In this document: piece by piece, positions 61,301 to 64,000 of the stretch | Position numbering within the stretch: position 1 is the first letter of the stretch | How the letters are laid out: every line of letters starts with the position of its first letter | Assembly (NCBI GenBank): GCA_902381685.1 | Contig: LR698958.1 | Span: 1,808,833 to 1,872,832, forward strand | Source of the DNA: Lachnospiraceae bacterium | GTDB lineage: Bacteria > Bacillota > Clostridia > Lachnospirales > Lachnospiraceae | Direction of reading: 5' to 3' | Length of the DNA stretch: 64,000 nucleotides | Notes under the pieces: model-generated | What the model was told of the DNA's origin: nothing | Seen by the model: only the letters and a program-made list of their open reading frames with translations | The model's database searches: none | Translations under genes and position numbers: made by a program

Positions 61301-63895
61301 ATATTTTGCCTTATCTTCACGCTTAATCTCAAAATCAGCATTAAGTGCTTTCACTTCTCCACCATAAATGACAACTGCTTTTCTATCTTTCGCTGTTCCT
61401 TTTACTGCATTTACCCAGACAACACCATTTGCTTTTGCAGTAAATTCGCCTGTGGAAGAAATAGTTGCACTGTTTGTTTCTTCACCTGTAAGGAAATCTG
61501 TTACAGACCATGTTGCCCCAGTTCCTTTTTTCAAAGTAAACTGTACCTTTTCATTTACTTTTACTTCTTTGTTATCCTCTTCTTTTATTTCAATTTTTTC
61601 TGTTTCTGCTGCCTCTCCACCAACCGTAACTTCAATCTCATTTGATTTTACAATCGTATCGTTCCAACGATAGTATGCAAAAACTGTTGTTTTTCCTGAT
61701 TTTATTCCTGAAATCTGTCCATTTTTATCTACCGTTGCAACATCTGGATTGGTGCTTGCATAACAAATATTTCGTACCGGTTCTGCAGGTGCTTGATTTT
61801 TATTACGAATAACTTTAATATCATCACCTTTGATAGAAATATTCTTTTCGGTTGCATCATCTTCCGCCACTGCATACAATTTCAATCCATCATCATACAC
61901 ATTGTTTTCAATCTTAATATTTTTTGATTTTGTAAATTCAAAAACATTGTCTACTTTCTTATTATTTGTATTTCCTTTGGCATCTGTTTTCAACTGTACA
62001 GACTGACCTGTCTGAATGGTTTTATTATCTAATGTAATTCCTACTGTCACATCTGGATTCATACGAAATACTTTGTTGTTTTTAAATGTCAGATTTTCTA
62101 CACTTTCTGCTTTTACTACCGTATCCTCGTCCATATAGAATGTATTTCCCTCAATACTGATATTCTTATGAATCGGATTTGATGCATCAGGGAATTGTCC
62201 TCCTTTTGTTACCGGGTGAATATATATTGCCGGTGCATATTCCCAACTTGTTCTTCCTATATCCTTTATATAAAAAGTGTTGTTTCTGATTTTCATATCA
62301 CGGATAGGTCCTGACTCATACCAATCATTCGAGTCATTGGAAAGGAAAATGGTTGCCATAGACATATTGTGAAAAACATTGTTTTCAATAATGACTTCCT
62401 TTCTTGTTGTACACAGTATACCTCTTGTAGGCACATTTCTGAATGTACAATTTCTAATAGTAACTTTCGGTGCATATGTTACATTTTCTGCCACATATTT
62501 AGGTTGACCACCAATTTTATCCGATAGATTTTCCGGTAAATCTTCTTTAAATTTAATTTTCATTGTACGAAGATCGTTTCCATTTTCACCCGGATTGGAA
62601 ATAACCTCCGCTACTTCATACTGTTTTTCTCCGTCTGTTGAAGACAGCAAATCTCTTGTGAAGAACTGAACCTTATCTCCTACATGATACTGTGGAAATC
62701 CTCCCTGCTGATTGTGAATATACTTTAACTCTAATGTGTGAGAATCTATTCTTTTCTCTACCCTTGTAAACGTTCCATGCAAATTAATCGGGTCATCATG
62801 TGTATTGGCAAAATTACAATTTTCAATTACAATTTCTCCTGAAGCACCTGATGCATGAATACCATCAGCATAACTCACTGTCAAATGTCCTGAATTTTCT
62901 CTCGGCATAAGATTACAATCCTTGTAATATACATTTTCACTCATCTGAATGAGCCAGCCAAATCCATGCATAAAATGAACATTTACTTTTTCTGCACGGA
63001 CATTTTTACTCTCCCAAGTAAATGCACCTGCCGTTTCTCTTACAGCACTGCTTGCCAGTTCAAAAACCATTCCTTTTTCCTGCATGGCAGGACGTGTTAC
63101 AGCATAGTGAACTCTCACTTGATTATTTTCTAACTTTTCAATTTTAATTGCATTTTGAAACGGTCCCTGATTAGTATAATAATTTCTTGTCATCTCATCA
63201 TCAGGCTGGTATGCAACTACTGCATAGGAATTATGTATTCCTTTTTCCGTCCAATACGGTTGATTTGTATACGGGCTGTTTTCACTCTTCCAAAGAATCG
63301 TATTTCCTTGAATTTCATATGGGAAACAATTCGGAATATAAAAATCTGTGTAATCTCTTCCTCCACTTTTGCCCATATTTGTAACCGTCATCTCAGATAC
63401 AGTAGGAACTGCAAAATCCCACGAAAAATTATGCAAAGTAATATTTTCTGACTTTGCCACCGCTAAAGCCATCATATTTCCGTGCATCATAAATAAAGAA
63501 CCATTTCCCTCAATGGTAAGGTTCTTTTGCTCTTCGATTAAAATTCCGATTGTTTTTACCGGATTTTCAATACTGTTTGTATTAGAGGTATGATACTCCC
63601 TTTTCTGTGCCTTGTCTTTGTAAATATGGTATTCTCCTTTTGGAAAGTTCAATGTAACCTCTTTCTTTCCTCCGTCTGATACCTTTTTTGCTTCTTCTAA
63701 CGCTTTCCAAATTGCCTCAGCACTATCGTTGACTCCGGTTGGATCTGCACCAAAATCACGTACGTCAATTACAACACCGTTATTTTTCTTCGCACTTTCT
63801 TCTCCGTCCTTTGCCAAACTGACTGTCGGCTGAAGTAATAAAGCGAATATAAGCAGCAAACTCATAATTCTACTTCGTTTTCTGTTCTTTTTCAT
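58346..63895 (-). CDS. Multi-domain wall-anchored GH110-like glycan hydrolase (alpha-1,3-galactosidase type)
   Basis: 1849 residues. Signal peptide about 1-28. A right-handed beta-helix (about 35-690) starts VIDVRDFGADPTGVNDSAEA and has ADGIHASGASGEIVIENCNF then THDDPINLHGTF, the GH110 pattern with the Asp pair (near residue 368). Then come two Big-type Ig-like repeats (about 700-855), a lectin-like region (about 855-1045), Ig/cadherin-like repeats to about 1545, an NPCBM carbohydrate-binding domain (about 1550-1695), an InlB-like beta-repeat, a Pro-rich linker, and a C-terminal sorting signal PVKTGDD, hydrophobic helix and KRK. GH110 enzymes release terminal alpha-1,3-galactose (blood-group B or Gal-alpha-Gal). 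Ribosome site AAAGGAGGAATATT. Substrate is inferred. Confidence 0.8.
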   Translation of the reverse strand: MKKNRKRSRIMSLLLIFALLLQPTVSLAKDGEESAKKNNGVVIDVRDFGADPTGVNDSAEAIWKALEEAKKVSDGGKKEVTLNFPKGEYHIYKDKAQKREYHTSNTNSIENPVKTIGILIEEQKNLTIEGNGSLFMMHGNMMALAVAKSENITLHNFSWDFAVPTVSEMTVTNMGKSGGRDYTDFYIPNCFPYEIQGNTILWKSENSPYTNQPYWTEKGIHNSYAVVAYQPDDEMTRNYYTNQGPFQNAIKIEKLENNQVRVHYAVTRPAMQEKGMVFELASSAVRETAGAFTWESKNVRAEKVNVHFMHGFGWLIQMSENVYYKDCNLMPRENSGHLTVSYADGIHASGASGEIVIENCNFANTHDDPINLHGTFTRVEKRIDSHTLELKYIHNQQGGFPQYHVGDKVQFFTRDLLSSTDGEKQYEVAEVISNPGENGNDLRTMKIKFKEDLPENLSDKIGGQPKYVAENVTYAPKVTIRNCTFRNVPTRGILCTTRKEVIIENNVFHNMSMATIFLSNDSNDWYESGPIRDMKIRNNTFYIKDIGRTSWEYAPAIYIHPVTKGGQFPDASNPIHKNISIEGNTFYMDEDTVVKAESVENLTFKNNKVFRMNPDVTVGITLDNKTIQTGQSVQLKTDAKGNTNNKKVDNVFEFTKSKNIKIENNVYDDGLKLYAVAEDDATEKNISIKGDDIKVIRNKNQAPAEPVRNICYASTNPDVATVDKNGQISGIKSGKTTVFAYYRWNDTIVKSNEIEVTVGGEAAETEKIEIKEEDNKEVKVNEKVQFTLKKGTGATWSVTDFLTGEETNSATISSTGEFTAKANGVVWVNAVKGTAKDRKAVVIYGGEVKALNADFEIKREDKAKYKLTDNSIEVTMQPGDLYTNTNTVKNLFLYNPKNVEKNNLRAVVKVEGLPIKENNQWDTASFILYRDDDNYVTVGKKSHYNGIATVEEKNGAAQEYHGNEADNNVTSAYLGITKKNDKITLSYQKENGEWQTAKEFTNASFGNDYKIGMACWESNARAKKVTFSDFHVGSADTEFNKLLEGEEISVQQTKTVRPTVSDVKTKVENGKAKVEYKFADTQGAKEGETVYRWYWKEGEVEKTTVTKEKELSVAGKKDIFCQVYPKDQYGIVGMPSEKVKVAVSPEQTDELQEISVNNGIVYKRGDNKEQNILVPQSLKKIMLSYVSVNDSVGKTQIYINGTEVAGELNNTDTLILEVQDKDELRIVRGKNTYVLTVQLKGESAIQVNKLSMPQLQFEQNKPIETKSFYMNADGSKATSDIVVETEGKIGKVEVLAGEYRTPLNVSNEGNRYTAKADFRNGLNSFYVRVYAEDNTTYEQYILNVTYMPSTKMQVNGITLNGKGLTNFDAEKEEYFFALDKKEKNLNVKVNTDASAVKISLNGEVKNGTEATFNKLKEGENTLLIQCVAGDKLFKKNYRVTVYKHFDVNTGIQEVILDGKNITSDLLNEKKTSEQFVDSDKTTLKVTAIDPDATVEVKQTREKAAKGNVFEGELNVYDGLQNVDIVVTAADRKTKETYRIELRKGAYLSDLEWESATVGYGTQVNRDRNHLGSTIQLANEKGEPVAFKKGLGTHAESVIVYDITGKGYKALEGFVGIDYCQYNADDGKVQFCIEVDGQIVFDSGEMAQKTPMKKFAIELPENAKKVTLKALKGENNFNDHADWADAKFLGEFPEKTYTITANANDDKMGVVEIVPEKEVYQIGEEVKVIANVNEGYKFTGWLENNEIISTEKEYTFTVDKDRELTAQFEKEEKPVEPDKPVVPEKPNKPVAPQIPPKPDRPNEQKPSQNGNAGQPQKPVKTGDDSQSTLALFGFGISAIALAYVLGRKRK

Positions 63896-64000
63896 AATAT
63901 TCCTCCTTTTCTTTACTTTTCATTTTGTATGTTTTTAATAATTTTTTCAATGTTTTTATCTTCTTTTTATGTTTTTCGTTGTTTTATACATGTTACTCCC
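63896..64000. other. Upstream region of the GH110-like gene, cut by the window edge
   Basis: It holds the GGAGG ribosome site next to the start codon and T-rich sequence on the plus strand (A-rich on the coding strand). I cannot identify a promoter or operator in 105 bases. Confidence 0.5.

Overview
The window looks like the chromosome of a gut Lachnospiraceae (low-GC Clostridia, in the neighbourhood of Blautia or Mediterraneibacter). This rests on the AT-rich sequence, strong AGGAGG ribosome sites, the [FeFe]-hydrogenase maturation set, an iron-sulfur serine dehydratase, a type III glutamine synthetase, a FabK-type fatty-acid operon and a wall-anchored GH110-type glycan hydrolase. The genus is an inference from gene content, not a computed placement.

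Layout. 1-8.9 kb is a leftward block: nagB-nagA (amino-sugar use; nagA runs off the left edge), topB, a dehydratase activase, truA, an ECF vitamin-transporter core (ecfA1-ecfA2-ecfT) and an EamA permease. 9.0-12.9 kb reads rightward: a cyclophilin, then an ECF-like sigma factor, its probable DUF4367 partner and a run of very small membrane proteins, three of them paralogs, ending in a lipoprotein. 13.7-17.8 kb is the hydrogenase-maturation operon (TM1266-like regulator, hydE, hydG, hydF), preceded by a 5' leader with mutually exclusive helices that looks like an attenuator or riboswitch. 18.2-22.5 kb holds the serine dehydratase, a sirtuin/phosphoesterase/lipoprotein group and a GNAT.

22.859-30.540 kb is an integrated mobilizable element. 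A 10-bp direct repeat (CCGGTTTCCC) flanks it, and the two outside flanks rejoin in frame into one XRE regulator gene. It carries a large serine recombinase, a TnpW-like small protein, a frameshifted MobT (Tn916 Orf20-type) relaxase, an oriT-like inverted repeat of the Tn916/ICEBs1 kind, a tandem array of degenerate repeats of about 63 bp, and three unrecognised cargo genes. It has no conjugation genes of its own.

30.8-33.7 kb has three acetyltransferases, a VOC protein and a nuclease-family relic. 33.9-44.4 kb is a complete type II fatty-acid operon (fabH-acpP-fabK-fabD-fabG-fabF-accB-fabZ-accC-accDA fusion, a FabK-like flavoprotein and a terminal MarR/FabT-like gene). Its promoter overlaps paired TTTGA/TCAAA palindromes. 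44.5-50.9 kb includes an aromatic-acid-exporter-like protein, NfeD, two divergently read XRE genes with clear palindromic operators, and a cluster of zinc-ribbon membrane proteins. 51.0-51.7 kb is a seven-tRNA cluster. 51.8-58.3 kb carries housekeeping genes (YfcE-like phosphodiesterase, rdgB, an RNA methyltransferase, DUF1700, glnN, class II aldolase). 58.3-63.9 kb is one 1849-residue cell-wall-anchored glycan-active protein.

Most promising leads: the hyd-operon leader, the mobilizable element with its oriT and repeat array, the sigma factor plus small-membrane-paralog locus, and the zinc-ribbon membrane cluster.
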